Part shown: positions 53,512 through 62,934 of the stretch, piece after piece
Numbering within the stretch: the stretch's first letter is position 1
How the letters are laid out: every line of letters begins with the position of its first letter
From: Desulfobacterales bacterium
Lineage (GTDB): Bacteria > Desulfobacterota > Desulfobacteria > Desulfobacterales > JARGFK01
Assembly (NCBI GenBank): GCA_029211065.1
Contig: JARGFK010000010.1
Location: forward strand, 1-64,000
Length of the DNA stretch: 64,000 nucleotides
Reading direction: 5' to 3'
Notes under the pieces: model-generated
What the model saw: the letters and a program-made list of their open reading frames with translations, nothing else
Told to the model about the DNA's origin: nothing
Database searches by the model: none
Program-made: the position numbers and the translations under genes

Positions 53512-53928
53512 TCATAAGTGGCGAACAGGTGTTTTCAATGGGAAATGGGTTGCAATAGGATCGAAATCTCTATCGTCATGCAGCAAGGTCAGTTCTTCAA
53601 TAATGCAAAAAGTCGCAATGATTACATCAATTGGTTTTCGTACCGTAATGCCGGCTTTTCTGAGCTTCCGGTAATTTTGGGCACTTTGAAGGACGACAGT
53701 GTATCCTCCCATTTGACGAAAGGGCAGGTCGCTGAGAAAAGCTTTTGCTGTTTTAAAATCATTATCAGCGCTAAAACCCTTTAGGACCTCTGTTAAAATC
53801 AAATCACCCATTATAACTGGTGTGCCTGTTCGCCTAAGGTCCAAAATAGCGCGCATCCGATCCCCTTGACAGGGTGCCGTTTTAACATTACTTATTCCCC
53901 TAACTGTCTGAACGCGACCTATAATCAT
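53512..53928 (-). pseudogene. VapC-like PIN-domain toxin with a degenerate N-terminus
   Basis: From ATG 53928 the frame is 138 residues. The later part is typical VapC: IMGDLILTEVLKGF, NYRKLRKAGITVRKPIDVIIATFCI and LLHDDRDFDPIA (C-terminal acidic residues kept). The first strand should read like VDxSxW with a catalytic Asp, but instead is MIIGRVQTVRGIS, after which NVKTAPC is normal again. The first catalytic acid is thus missing. The ORF can extend to 54075, but that part overlaps the divergent NifX-like gene. No antitoxin is upstream. Probably inactive. Confidence 0.65.
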
Positions 53929-53950
53929 GAAAAGAATGAGGAGATAAAAT

Positions 53951-54334
53951 ATGAAAATTGCTTTCCCTGCTGAAGCAGACAAAGGACTTGAAAGCGCTGT
54001 GTACGGACATTTTGGCACTGCGCCCTGTTTCATCATCGTGGATGCAGAAAGCGGAGACTTAAAGGGTGTTGACAATATCGACGCCCATCACCTGCACGGG
54101 CAGTGTCAGCCCATGAAAGCGCTGGGGGACAATCCGGTGGATGCCGTGGTTGTGGGCGGCATTGGCGGGGGCGCCCTCAGCAGGCTTCAGACTTCGGGAA
54201 TCAAAGTGTTCCGTGCCGTCGGCGGGAGCGTCCGGACAAACCTGGAATTGATCAAAAACGGCAAACTTCCAGAATTCGCCATCGCCATGACGTGTGCCGG
54301 ACACCAGCACGGGGGTGGCTGTGATCATCACTAG
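53951..54334 (+). CDS. NifX/NifB-type dinitrogenase iron-molybdenum cofactor family protein
   Basis: The 127-residue protein has the Nitro_FeMo-Co fold: MKIAFPAEADKGLESAVYGHFG, an acidic loop with AHHLHGQC, and VVVGGIGGGALSRLQTSGIKVF. The C-terminus is rich in His and Cys (CAGHQHGGGCDHH), suggesting metal or Fe-S binding. Free-standing members are widespread in anaerobes without nitrogenase, and no nif genes are here. ATG follows GAGGAGATAAAAT. Confidence 0.9.
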   Translation: MKIAFPAEADKGLESAVYGHFGTAPCFIIVDAESGDLKGVDNIDAHHLHGQCQPMKALGDNPVDAVVVGGIGGGALSRLQTSGIKVFRAVGGSVRTNLELIKNGKLPEFAIAMTCAGHQHGGGCDHH

Positions 54335-54405
54335 AACCTGTCTCAAAAAAATCTTTTCGCTCCATAACCCTGCCCTTTGGCGGACCAAAAATCGAGGGAG
54401 TCTTA

Positions 54406-55788
54406 ATGATTGCAACCCTGCTGATGATTGCCGGCATTCTTTATCTGGCGCTGCAGCTTGAGGACAAACTTAAAATCCCTTCGCCGCTTGGCCTGATTGC
54501 ACTCTCCTTTGCGGCGCATTATGGTTTCCGGCAGGTGCCGGTGCTGACGGGTGATGCCGAGCATTTTGCTGCCCTGGTGGTGTTTCTGCTGCCGATCCTG
54601 CTCATCTCCGATTCACTGGAGATCAAGTTCGCCGACCTGAAAAGGCATGGCCTGAGTCTGCTTTATCTGGCGGTGGTCGCGGTTGCTTTGTCGGTTGTGA
54701 TGGCCTTGGCGTTATCCGACTGGCTTTTTGCCGACTACACGCTCTCTGTCCCTGCCATCATCGTGTTATTTGCCATGGTGCTGGCCACCGATCCGGTTTC
54801 CGTTGTCAGCATTTTCTCAAAATTCAGGCTGCCGCACCGGCTGAAAATCCTTGCCGAGGGCGAAAGCCTGTTCAATGACGCCACGGCCCTGATTGTATTT
54901 GTCTTTGTCGGACTGTTTGCTTTGGGCGGCGGCGAGATTACCGCCTTCTATGTTGCCGAGGTCAGCATGGTTGTGATCTTCGGCTCGCTCGCCGTGGGTG
55001 TGGTCGTCGGCCTTGTCGGCCTGGCTGTCATGAAAACAACGGAAAACCGCATTGCCGAGATGATGGTGCTGATCTTGACCGGTTACGGCGCTTTTGAGCT
55101 GGCGGAGTATTTCTATGTCCTGCTCAATGTGCTGGGCGCCCACTCGCATTTGCATCTTTCCGGTATCCTGGCCTGCATCTTTGCCACCATAACGGTTCAT
55201 CATGTAATGACCCGGGCCATCGCTGCGGAGAACCATCAGATCAATCGGGATGAGGCTGAACTGAAGCTTGAGGCCCGGCGTCAGATTGCCTCTGCCGGCG
55301 TGATCGACAAGGTGCTGGGACGCATCAAGGCCACGATCGAGGAGCGGGCGCGTCACCTGCGCACCAAGGAAGATGTGCAGTTGCTGGCGCTGGTGGCCAA
55401 CACGGTTCTGTTTGTGGCCATGGCCGAGATGATCGACCTGGCGCTGCTGTGGAAATACAGAACTGAAATTCTGGTGATGTTTCTCGGTACCACACTGATT
55501 CGCGCCGCCATGATAGGTCTGTTTGCCTGGATTACCAATAAGACCGACCGGATGACCAATGTCGGTTTCCGCTGGGGGGGCGTGCTGACCTTTGCCGGCA
55601 TCAAAGGCGGGCTTTCCATTGTCATGCTGACCATGATTCCCGCCGCTTTCGAACACCTTGAGATGTTCAAGGCGGTGGTGATCGGTATCATCATGCTTTC
55701 CACCTTCATCTATTCGGGCATCTTGCTGGCCATCATCCATATGAACAGGGACGTTTTCCGGGCTGAAAAGGAAGATGAGGCGCACTGA
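54406..55788 (+). CDS. Na+/H+ antiporter, CPA1 (NhaP-like) family
   Basis: The 460-residue protein has about 12 membrane helices with the CPA1 core FAMVLATDPVSVVSIF and LAEGESLFNDATALIVFV (the ND pair for ion binding) and GIKGGLSIVML later. It exchanges Na+ (or K+) for H+. The region between residues 270 and 330 is a soluble loop rich in charged residues. ATG after AGGGAG. It would fit a sodium economy with Nqr and TRAP transport. Confidence 0.9.
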   Translation: MIATLLMIAGILYLALQLEDKLKIPSPLGLIALSFAAHYGFRQVPVLTGDAEHFAALVVFLLPILLISDSLEIKFADLKRHGLSLLYLAVVAVALSVVMALALSDWLFADYTLSVPAIIVLFAMVLATDPVSVVSIFSKFRLPHRLKILAEGESLFNDATALIVFVFVGLFALGGGEITAFYVAEVSMVVIFGSLAVGVVVGLVGLAVMKTTENRIAEMMVLILTGYGAFELAEYFYVLLNVLGAHSHLHLSGILACIFATITVHHVMTRAIAAENHQINRDEAELKLEARRQIASAGVIDKVLGRIKATIEERARHLRTKEDVQLLALVANTVLFVAMAEMIDLALLWKYRTEILVMFLGTTLIRAAMIGLFAWITNKTDRMTNVGFRWGGVLTFAGIKGGLSIVMLTMIPAAFEHLEMFKAVVIGIIMLSTFIYSGILLAIIHMNRDVFRAEKEDEAH

Positions 55789-55792
55789 TAAA

Positions 55793-55906
55793 ATGGATAC
55801 GATACGGCTGACCACGGAGGAAAAAAACCGTCTCCTTAATAAATACTGGTCAATTCCCGAGCGCCAGATCGAAACTTCGGTGGTCCTGATCAAAGATAAA
55901 ACCTGA
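55793..55906 (+). CDS. Very short ORF immediately after the antiporter gene
   Basis: ATG 55793 lies 4 bp after the antiporter stop and opens 37 codons (MDTIRLTTEEKN... to DKT) ending at TGA 55904-55906, one base before the convergent RND pump gene. It has no recognised family. It could be a translationally coupled small protein or the start of a lost gene. Confidence 0.3.
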   Translation: MDTIRLTTEEKNRLLNKYWSIPERQIETSVVLIKDKT

Positions 55907-55907
55907 A

Positions 55908-58900
55908 TTAATGTTCTGATCCTTCCACCGGCGTATGATGCAGGTGGGTCGTTTCCCAGCGTTTGTCGAGGAAATAAAGGATTGGTACCGTCATACGCGA
56001 AAAAAGAAGCGACGCAACCTCCCCGGCCATGAGCGATATGGCCAAACCCTGAAAAATGGGGTCAAATAGGATTACCGAGGCGCCCACCACCACGGCTGCA
56101 GCCGTCAGCATCATGGGGCGAAAACGCACGGCCCCCGCGTCGATCACCGCCTGGTCCAGGGGCATGCCCTGAGCAATGCGCAGTTCGATGAAATCCACCA
56201 GAATAATGGAGTTTCGCACCACGATGCCGGCCCCGGCGATAAACCCGATCATGGAGGTGGCTGTAAAAAATGCCCCCATCAGCCAGTGGGCCGGCAGGAT
56301 GCCGATGAGCGAAAACGGAATGGCAACCATGATGACAAGGGGGGTGGAAAAGGACTGAAACCAGCCCACCACCAGAACAAAGATCAATACCAGCACCACA
56401 GCGAAGGCAATGCCCAGGTCCCGGAAGACTTCATAGGTGATATGCCATTCGCCGTCCCATTTCATGCTGAATTTCCGGTCGCTATCCGGCACATTGGCGG
56501 TGTGCTGTATGATGCGGTAGCCTTCCGGGAGCGAAAGGGCGTCAATTTTTTTGTACATTTCCAGGATGGCGTAGACCGGGCTTTCCTTTTCGCCGGCCAC
56601 ATCGCCGGTGACGTAAACCACCGGCATCAGGTTCTTATGGTAGATGCTGCGATCGATTTCCGTCTGCTGAACCGTTACCAGCTCCGACAGCGGCACCATG
56701 CCCCCTTGGGGGGTCGGGATTTTGATTCCCTTCAGGCGTTCGATCCCGGCCCGGGACGCCAGGGTCGGGCGCAGGATGATGGGGACGTCTTCTTTTTCAA
56801 GAGGCTGGTGCAGCAGCCCCACCTGCCGGCCGCTCAGATTTAATGACAGGGCCGACGTAATCCGGGCGACACTGATGCCGTTTAAGGCTGCTTTCTCAGT
56901 GTCTGCCTCCAGCAGAAAACGGGTCTGTTCTTCTTCCATGTACCAGTCCATATCCACCACGCCGGGGGTCTGCTCAAAGACGTCCATCACCTCGCGGGCC
57001 AGTTCGCGCTGGCGGTTGTAGTCCGGGCCGTAAATTTCCGCCACCAGGGTGGACAGGACCGGCGGGCCGGGGGGCACTTCAGCCACCTTGACGCGGGCGC
57101 CGTAACGGTCGGCGATATTTTTCAGGGCCGGCCGGACCCGTTTGGCAATGTCATGGCTCTGGTCTTTGCGCCGGCCTTTTCCCGCGAGGTTCACCTGGAT
57201 ATCGGCCATAGAGGGACCCTGGCGCAGGTAATAATGGCGCACCAGACCGTTGAAGTTAAAGGGGCCGGACGTGCCCACATAGACTTCATAGTCCACCACT
57301 TCATTAACGGTCTTTAAATATTCGCCCATTTCCAGGGCGGCAGCGGACGTTCTTTCCAGAGTGGCGGATTCGGGCATGTCCAGAATGACCTGGAACTCGC
57401 TTTTGTTGTCAAAGGGTAGCATTTTGACCTGCACCCGGCCGATGGCGACCAGCGCGCAGGCTGCTAAAAGCATGGCGACCACGGCCAGTAAAAACGACCA
57501 GCGCCAGAACGGACGGTGGATCAAGGGCTCCATGACGCGGCGATATAACCGGGTGGCCCAGTCTTCGGTGTGATGGCTCTGGCCGCCGGCAGGCGCATCT
57601 TTTTGTTCATGGCGAATCAGCCGCAGAGATGCCCAGGGGGTCACGATAAAGGCGACGATCAGTGAAAACACCATGGCCGCCGATGCCCCCACCGGGATCG
57701 GGCGCATGTAAGGCCCCATCAGGCCGCCCACAAAGGCCATGGGCAAAATAGCGGCAATAACGGTCAGCGTTGCCAGGATGGTCGGGTTGCCCACTTCGTC
57801 GACCGCTTCAATGGTAATCTGGATCTTGGACCGGCCCCGGTTTTCTTCCAGGTGAAAATGGCGGACCACGTTTTCCACCACCACGATGGCGTCATCCACC
57901 AGGATGCCGATGGAAAATATCAGGGCAAAGAGGGTAATGCGATTCAGGGTGTAGCCGTAAAGATAAAATACCGCCAATGTCAGGGCCAGGGTTACCGGAA
58001 TGGCAAGGGCAACGACGCCGGATTCGCGATGGCCGAGGGTAAACCATATCAGAATGGTCACCGAAACAATGGCAATCATCATGTGCAGCAGCAGTTCATC
58101 CGATTTTTCCTTGGCGGTTTCCCCATAATGACGGGTTACGGTGACCTCGATATTGTCGGGTACGACCGTGCCGCGGGCATCCTCCAGGCGCGCCAGAACC
58201 TTGTGGGCGACCGAGATGGCGTTGGTGCCTTTGCGTTTGGCGACCGTAAGGGTTACGGCCGGAAATACGCCCCGGGTTGAAACTTTCGCGTCAATTTTTT
58301 TCTCGCCTGCCGCCGGACCGGTCCCGAAAAATACATACTGATCGGGCTCCTGGGGGCCGTCGGCAATTACGGCAACGTCCCTCAGGTAAACCGGATGGCC
58401 CTGGTGGACGCTTAAGACCACCCGGCCGACGTCGGCGGCATCTTTAAGAAATCCGCCGGTATGGACCAGGATCTGCCCGCCGGGTGACGGAAAGCTGCCG
58501 GCATCGGCCTCCTGGTTGGCGGCAGAGAGCATATTGGCGACGCGTTCGGCGTCCAGATCGAACGCTGCCAGGCGGACCGGGTCCAGGCGCACATTGACCT
58601 GGCGCTGTTTGCCGCCGATAAGCGTGGTGATGGAAACGTTCGGCTCCCGCTTTACGATGTCTTCAACCTCGGCCGCCACCCGCCGCAGGGTATAATGGTC
58701 CAGGTTTTCGCCCCAGAAGGTCAGCGCCAGGATCGGTACATCGTCAATGAAGCGGGGTTTGATCAAGGGCGGGGTTACAGTGGGCGGAATCCGGTCCATG
58801 TTGGCCATGAGTTTGGACTGCAGCCGTACACACGATTCTTCCTCATTCTGGCCCACATAGAAACGGACAATCACCATGGACATCCCCGGGCTGGACGTGG

Positions 58901-59165
58901 AATAAACATATTCCACCCCGGGTATTTCCCACAGCAGTTTTTCCATGGGCTTGGTGACCCGCTGCTCGACCTCTTTTGCGCCGGCGCCGGGCATCTGCAC
59001 AAAAATGTCGATCATGGGAACGATGATCTGGGGCTCTTCTTCCCGGGGAAGGGCGATGACGGCCGCAATTCCCAGTAAAATGGAGGCGATAATTATCAAG
59101 GGCGTCAGTTTTGAATTGATGAAGAAGTTTGCGATTTTGCCGGCCGGCCCGAATTTTCCCGTCAT
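55908..59165 (-). CDS. RND-family efflux pump, inner-membrane permease
   Basis: The 1085-residue protein has the RND plan of twelve membrane helices and two large periplasmic loops. The proton-relay Asp pair lies in [12 protein letters not shown] (residue about 420), and the N-terminal periplasmic segment [20 protein letters not shown] is typical. Substrate class (drugs, heavy metals or lipids) cannot be decided; the heavy-metal signature motifs of CzcA are not evident. It overlaps the adaptor gene by 4 bp and is third in a TolC-like/adaptor/pump operon. Confidence 0.93.
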   Translation of the reverse strand: MTGKFGPAGKIANFFINSKLTPLIIIASILLGIAAVIALPREEEPQIIVPMIDIFVQMPGAGAKEVEQRVTKPMEKLLWEIPGVEYVYSTSSPGMSMVIVRFYVGQNEEESCVRLQSKLMANMDRIPPTVTPPLIKPRFIDDVPILALTFWGENLDHYTLRRVAAEVEDIVKREPNVSITTLIGGKQRQVNVRLDPVRLAAFDLDAERVANMLSAANQEADAGSFPSPGGQILVHTGGFLKDAADVGRVVLSVHQGHPVYLRDVAVIADGPQEPDQYVFFGTGPAAGEKKIDAKVSTRGVFPAVTLTVAKRKGTNAISVAHKVLARLEDARGTVVPDNIEVTVTRHYGETAKEKSDELLLHMMIAIVSVTILIWFTLGHRESGVVALAIPVTLALTLAVFYLYGYTLNRITLFALIFSIGILVDDAIVVVENVVRHFHLEENRGRSKIQITIEAVDEVGNPTILATLTVIAAILPMAFVGGLMGPYMRPIPVGASAAMVFSLIVAFIVTPWASLRLIRHEQKDAPAGGQSHHTEDWATRLYRRVMEPLIHRPFWRWSFLLAVVAMLLAACALVAIGRVQVKMLPFDNKSEFQVILDMPESATLERTSAAALEMGEYLKTVNEVVDYEVYVGTSGPFNFNGLVRHYYLRQGPSMADIQVNLAGKGRRKDQSHDIAKRVRPALKNIADRYGARVKVAEVPPGPPVLSTLVAEIYGPDYNRQRELAREVMDVFEQTPGVVDMDWYMEEEQTRFLLEADTEKAALNGISVARITSALSLNLSGRQVGLLHQPLEKEDVPIILRPTLASRAGIERLKGIKIPTPQGGMVPLSELVTVQQTEIDRSIYHKNLMPVVYVTGDVAGEKESPVYAILEMYKKIDALSLPEGYRIIQHTANVPDSDRKFSMKWDGEWHITYEVFRDLGIAFAVVLVLIFVLVVGWFQSFSTPLVIMVAIPFSLIGILPAHWLMGAFFTATSMIGFIAGAGIVVRNSIILVDFIELRIAQGMPLDQAVIDAGAVRFRPMMLTAAAVVVGASVILFDPIFQGLAISLMAGEVASLLFSRMTVPILYFLDKRWETTHLHHTPVEGSEH

Positions 59166-60328
59166 GAGCCAACCTCCACCCGGGCGCCGTCTACAAGCGC
59201 CGGCGGCGGCGCCACCACATAGCGACTCCCCTCCGGCAAGCCGGAAAGCACTTCAGCCGAGTCGTCGAATTTGCGGCCGGTGCGGATCAGTCGAAAACGG
59301 GCGATCCCTTCCGCGTCCACCAGATAAACGCCGGTGAGCTGGCCCTGAGCGACCACCGCTGAAGCCGGGATGAGCAGCAGGGGGCTGTCCCCCAGGGGGA
59401 CCGTAATCCGGGCAAACAGGCCGGACGGGATGGCGGTGCCGGCTGGGAGATCAACCTTTACGATAAAAGAACGGCTTTGCGGATCCGCGCCAGGCACGAT
59501 GGTTTGAACGGTTCCCGTTATCACTTGGGACTGTAGCGCGGGAAGGGTCACTTTTAATTTCTGATTGGGCTTGATGGCTTCGATATGGGCTTCCGGGATG
59601 ACGACATCCACGCGAATGCCCCCTTTTTTTTCAAGGATGAAAAGGGGCTTTCCCGGCGCCGCCAGATCACCCACCTCCACCAACTTGGCCGTAACAATTC
59701 CGTTGAAGGGGGCCAGTATTTTGGCGTCTTTTTTTGAAACTTCAACAGCCGTCACCGCAGCTTCGGCCTGCTGAATCCGCTGGCGCACCGCCTCCACCAT
59801 GGCGTCGGCTTGTTTAAAAGCGGCTTCGGCCTGGTGCCGGCGCGCTTCAACCTCATCAAATTCCTGGCGGCTGACTGACTCGTCTTGAATGAGTCGCAGA
59901 TAGCGGTTATGGGTGGCCCGGGCCAGGACGACGCCGGCAAGGGCGGCATCACGGGCCGAGAGCGCTGCTGATTCGGCCTGGCGGGCTTCCGCCAGGCCGG
60001 CCTGGGCCTGGCGCAGCTGGGCGCTTACCTGGCGGTCGTCGATTACCGCCAGAACGGCGCCCTGTTTGATTTCATCCCCTTCGCGGGTATAAACAGCCGT
60101 GACCGTACCCATCAGTTTTGCGGAGACTGTGCTGGATATCCGGGCGGCAACGGTTCCCACGGCTTCGTATAGATAGGGCTGGGTTGTCATTTCAGCGATT
60201 GCCACCCGGGCCTGGATGGTCTGGGTGGCTTTCGAGGCGGTGGTGCCGGGTTCAATTTTGTCGCTGCAGCTGTATGTCAGGAACAAAGCGGACAAAAAGA
60301 CAAAGGGAATAATTCGTTTCAAAAGCAT
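59162..60328 (-). CDS. RND periplasmic adaptor (membrane fusion lipoprotein)
   Basis: The 388-residue protein has a lipoprotein signal (LFLTYS followed by Cys21). A lipoyl half-motif follows ([21 protein letters not shown]), then a long coiled-coil hairpin (residues about 105-185, rich in Ala, Gln and Glu), the second lipoyl half ([19 protein letters not shown]), and beta-barrel and membrane-proximal domains. It bridges the pump with the TolC-type channel. Confidence 0.93.
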   Translation of the reverse strand: MLLKRIIPFVFLSALFLTYSCSDKIEPGTTASKATQTIQARVAIAEMTTQPYLYEAVGTVAARISSTVSAKLMGTVTAVYTREGDEIKQGAVLAVIDDRQVSAQLRQAQAGLAEARQAESAALSARDAALAGVVLARATHNRYLRLIQDESVSRQEFDEVEARRHQAEAAFKQADAMVEAVRQRIQQAEAAVTAVEVSKKDAKILAPFNGIVTAKLVEVGDLAAPGKPLFILEKKGGIRVDVVIPEAHIEAIKPNQKLKVTLPALQSQVITGTVQTIVPGADPQSRSFIVKVDLPAGTAIPSGLFARITVPLGDSPLLLIPASAVVAQGQLTGVYLVDAEGIARFRLIRTGRKFDDSAEVLSGLPEGSRYVVAPPPALVDGARVEVGS

Positions 60329-60340
60329 AATTCACCCCTG

Positions 60341-61711
60341 TTATTGAAAGTTTTCATCAATGGTTCCGGCTACCAGCGCCAGCTGGACGGCGGCCACTTT
60401 ATAATCATGTGCGGCTTTAAACTGATTGGTGCGGGCATGCTGCAGCGTCAGTTCCGCATCCAGGAGCGCAACGATGTTCAACAGTCCGGTTTCATACCGG
60501 TTGCGAACGATGCGCAGAGTTTCTTCGGCCTGGGTGACGGCGGCCGCTGCAACCGGAATTCGCTTGCGGGCACTCTGGGCCTGCAGAAAAGCCTGGCGTG
60601 TTTGGACGAGAATCCCCAGCTTTAGATCCGCCTGCCGGGCGCCGACTTCATTTAATGCAGCCCTGGCCTGAACCGTTCTGGCCGACAGGCGCCGGCCGGA
60701 AAAGATATTCAGGTTCACCATCGCGCCGACCGTGTAATTATCCCCCCACTCACTGAAATCTTCAGTGTTAAATTCATAATTTCCCATCAGGTTTATTGAT
60801 GGCAGATGAGCGGCCTTGGACTTGTTGATTTCTTCCTGGGCGATCATTTCCTGGTTCTGCATCTGTTTGAGTTCCGGTCGCAGCGATAAGGCCTTTTCCA
60901 TCCAGCTTTCAAGAGAGCTGTAGACTTCTTGACCGGCCTCAAGCGGACTGCTTAGATCAAAAATACTTTCTATGGGGGCCCCCATGGCGGCATTCAGATA
61001 TGCCCGGGCTACTTGCACCTGGCTTTCGGCCTGGAGCTGCTGCTGCTCCAGATCGGCGATGTGAACCTGTGCCCGCAAAAGATCGCTTTTGACCACGAAA
61101 CCATTTTCAAAGCGCGCCCGCACCATCTTGTGGTGGGCCCGGGCGGTCTCCAGGGTCTGTTCAATGACAGCCAGGTTTTTCTGCGCCAGGAGTACGCCAA
61201 CATAGGCAGCTACCGTCTGGGCGATGACCTGCTGGCGTGTCCGTTCCAGCATGAGGGTCGTCATCTTTTTGCCGATTTCGGCCTGCTTGAGACCATGACG
61301 GGTCTGACCGCTGTCATAGAGCGACCAGTTCAGAGACAGGGTCGATGCGAAATTGTTGATGGGGTCGGGATCATTCAGTCTGGCCGGGTCAAAATCCTGC
61401 CGGGTAATCTGTTCCTGGTTCAGTTTGGTGCCGAAGGCCCACATGGGATTGGTGGTATGATTATACCCTTCGCTGAAATAAATTTGCGGCAGCAGGCCGG
61501 AGCGGGCCTGGGTGATTTGGGCATCTGAAGACTCGACCTGGAAACCGGCGGCACTGATTTTGGGGTTTTTTGCAACAGCGTTTTGAATGGCTTCGGTCAG
61601 CGTCAGCGGAGTTGAACTTGGAAATTGTCCGAAACTATTCAGTGCGGACGAACATAAAAGGAAAATTCCCATACAAAGAGACAGACAAATCTTACTAAAA
61701 ACCTGTTGCAT
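60341..61711 (-). CDS. TolC-family outer-membrane efflux channel
   Basis: ATG 61711 (after GGGAGCACTGCC) starts a 456-residue protein with a signal peptide (MQQVFSKICLSLCMGIFLLC...). It shows two repeats of the outer-membrane efflux domain: LTEAIQNAVAKNPKISAAGFQVE and later MEKALSLRPELKQMQ, each with long coiled-coil helices (AQTVAAYVGVLLAQKNLAVIE; ARQADLKLGILVQTRQAFLQ). It is the first gene of the efflux operon, 13 bp before the adaptor. The longer ORF start at 61834 is unsupported. Confidence 0.92.
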   Translation of the reverse strand: MQQVFSKICLSLCMGIFLLCSSALNSFGQFPSSTPLTLTEAIQNAVAKNPKISAAGFQVESSDAQITQARSGLLPQIYFSEGYNHTTNPMWAFGTKLNQEQITRQDFDPARLNDPDPINNFASTLSLNWSLYDSGQTRHGLKQAEIGKKMTTLMLERTRQQVIAQTVAAYVGVLLAQKNLAVIEQTLETARAHHKMVRARFENGFVVKSDLLRAQVHIADLEQQQLQAESQVQVARAYLNAAMGAPIESIFDLSSPLEAGQEVYSSLESWMEKALSLRPELKQMQNQEMIAQEEINKSKAAHLPSINLMGNYEFNTEDFSEWGDNYTVGAMVNLNIFSGRRLSARTVQARAALNEVGARQADLKLGILVQTRQAFLQAQSARKRIPVAAAAVTQAEETLRIVRNRYETGLLNIVALLDAELTLQHARTNQFKAAHDYKVAAVQLALVAGTIDENFQ

Positions 61712-62244
61712 GGCAGTGCTCCCTGCTGATTTTTTGCTTAAATGGTAGAGCGACACTATATATATGACAAATTTTTGTGACTGAAGAAAAAGTGCTTTTC
61801 TGTCATTTCCCTTGTTTGGTGAGACGGATGCCATCCGATAGTTACAAAATTAAAAGAAATCGGTATCGCTGTCAAGGAATTACGAGCAGACCAGGTTTGA
61901 TGGGTGATTGCTTGACGGGATAAGACTGCTTTTAGGGTTCAATTATCTAAACTTTCCAGTATGAAACATTGTTTGGATTTTCGAAATTTGGTCATTGGAA
62001 TTTATTTGATATTTGGAATTTGACAGACTCGTAAAAAGTCCGAAATTTCGTCATGCCTGCGAAGGCAGGCATCCAGAAGTATTTGAAAACAATGGATTCC
62101 CGCCTTCGTTGGAATGACGCTAAGGGACGAATTAAGACTTTTTACGAAAGCACCAAGTTTGGAATTTCAATAAATGAATAAAAATACATCAAAGCAAATC
62201 CCTGCTGGGGATAAACAAAGCCTATCCCTCTGGGTCAGGATTCT
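61712..62244. other. Intergenic region with a second copy of the 115-bp element and a second repeat type
   Basis: No gene is supported. The right half holds the second copy of the 115-bp element (62031-62145). It is flanked by A/T-rich words such as TTTGGAATTTG and TTTGGAATTTC that are themselves typical of dispersed intergenic repeats, so one element may sit inside another. Confidence 0.6.
62031..62145. repeat. 115-bp inverted-repeat element, copy 2
   Basis: It has the same terminal inverted repeat as copy 1 (GTAAAAAGTC / GACTTTTTAC, extending here to TCGTAAAAAGTC/GACTTTTTACGA), the same length, and the same order of internal words: CGTCATGCCTGC, AGGCAGGCATCCAGAA, AATGGATTCCCGC and GGAATGACG. 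The second internal hairpin is worn here (CCGCCTTCGTTGG). Confidence 0.85.
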
Positions 62245-62934
62245 TTACTCCTGCTTCAACATGATCCTGGCGTCGGCTGCCACGCAGCGGTCGGCCAGAC
62301 ACATGACCGGGTTCAGGTCGATGGATTCGATCCTATTTTCAAGCTTCATCACGATATCCGAAAACGCCATCATGAAGCGGGTGAGTTCCGGCATATTGAC
62401 CGGGGCTGATCCGCGATAGCCCTCTAAAAACTGGTGGGCCCGGAGGCATTTGACCATGGCCGCCACATCGGTTTCCTGCAGGGGGGCCATGCGCAAACTG
62501 GTATCCCCGTAAAGTTCGGCTTCGGTGCCGCCGATTCCCAGCAGGATAACCGGGCCGAACTGATGGTCGATTTTGGCGCCGACAATCAATTCGATTCCGG
62601 CCAGCATTTCTTCAACCAGTATGCCTGCAAACCCTTTTAATTTGCTGAATCGCTGAAACACTTTTTTCAGGGCGGCGTCGTTGTCGATATAGGTGACCAC
62701 GCCGCCGACGTCGGACTTGTGCAAGACCTGGGGCGAGACGATTTTAGCCACCACCGGATAGCCGATCCTTTGGGCCGCCTTCAGGGCCCCTTCCAATTTA
62801 GACGCCCACTTGAAATTAGGGACGGCAAGCCCTGCCAGGGACAACAGGCGCTTGGCTTCCGGTTCCAGGACCCAGCCCTGTTTTTGGGAAGATGCGAGGA
62901 TGCTGCGGATACTTTTTTTCAGCACGGCCGACAC
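62245..62934 (-). CDS. ADP-forming acyl-CoA synthetase, ATP-grasp (beta) subunit
   Basis: The 229-residue protein is an ATP-grasp domain of the acetate-CoA ligase (ADP-forming) type: VLEPEAKRLLSLAGLAVPNF, YPVVAKIVSPQVLHKSDVGGV, and the end IESIDLNPVMCLADRCVAADARI. It completes the reaction started by the CoA-binding subunit next to it, coupling acyl-CoA cleavage with ATP formation. Its ATG overlaps the 3' end of the upstream gene by 16 bp. Confidence 0.9.
   Translation of the reverse strand: MSAVLKKSIRSILASSQKQGWVLEPEAKRLLSLAGLAVPNFKWASKLEGALKAAQRIGYPVVAKIVSPQVLHKSDVGGVVTYIDNDAALKKVFQRFSKLKGFAGILVEEMLAGIELIVGAKIDHQFGPVILLGIGGTEAELYGDTSLRMAPLQETDVAAMVKCLRAHQFLEGYRGSAPVNMPELTRFMMAFSDIVMKLENRIESIDLNPVMCLADRCVAADARIMLKQE

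Noticed and set aside
54817-55893. 358-codon minus-strand ORF
   Set aside because: It is antisense to the Na+/H+ antiporter; the His/Gln/Asp-rich translation is typical of reverse-strand shadows.
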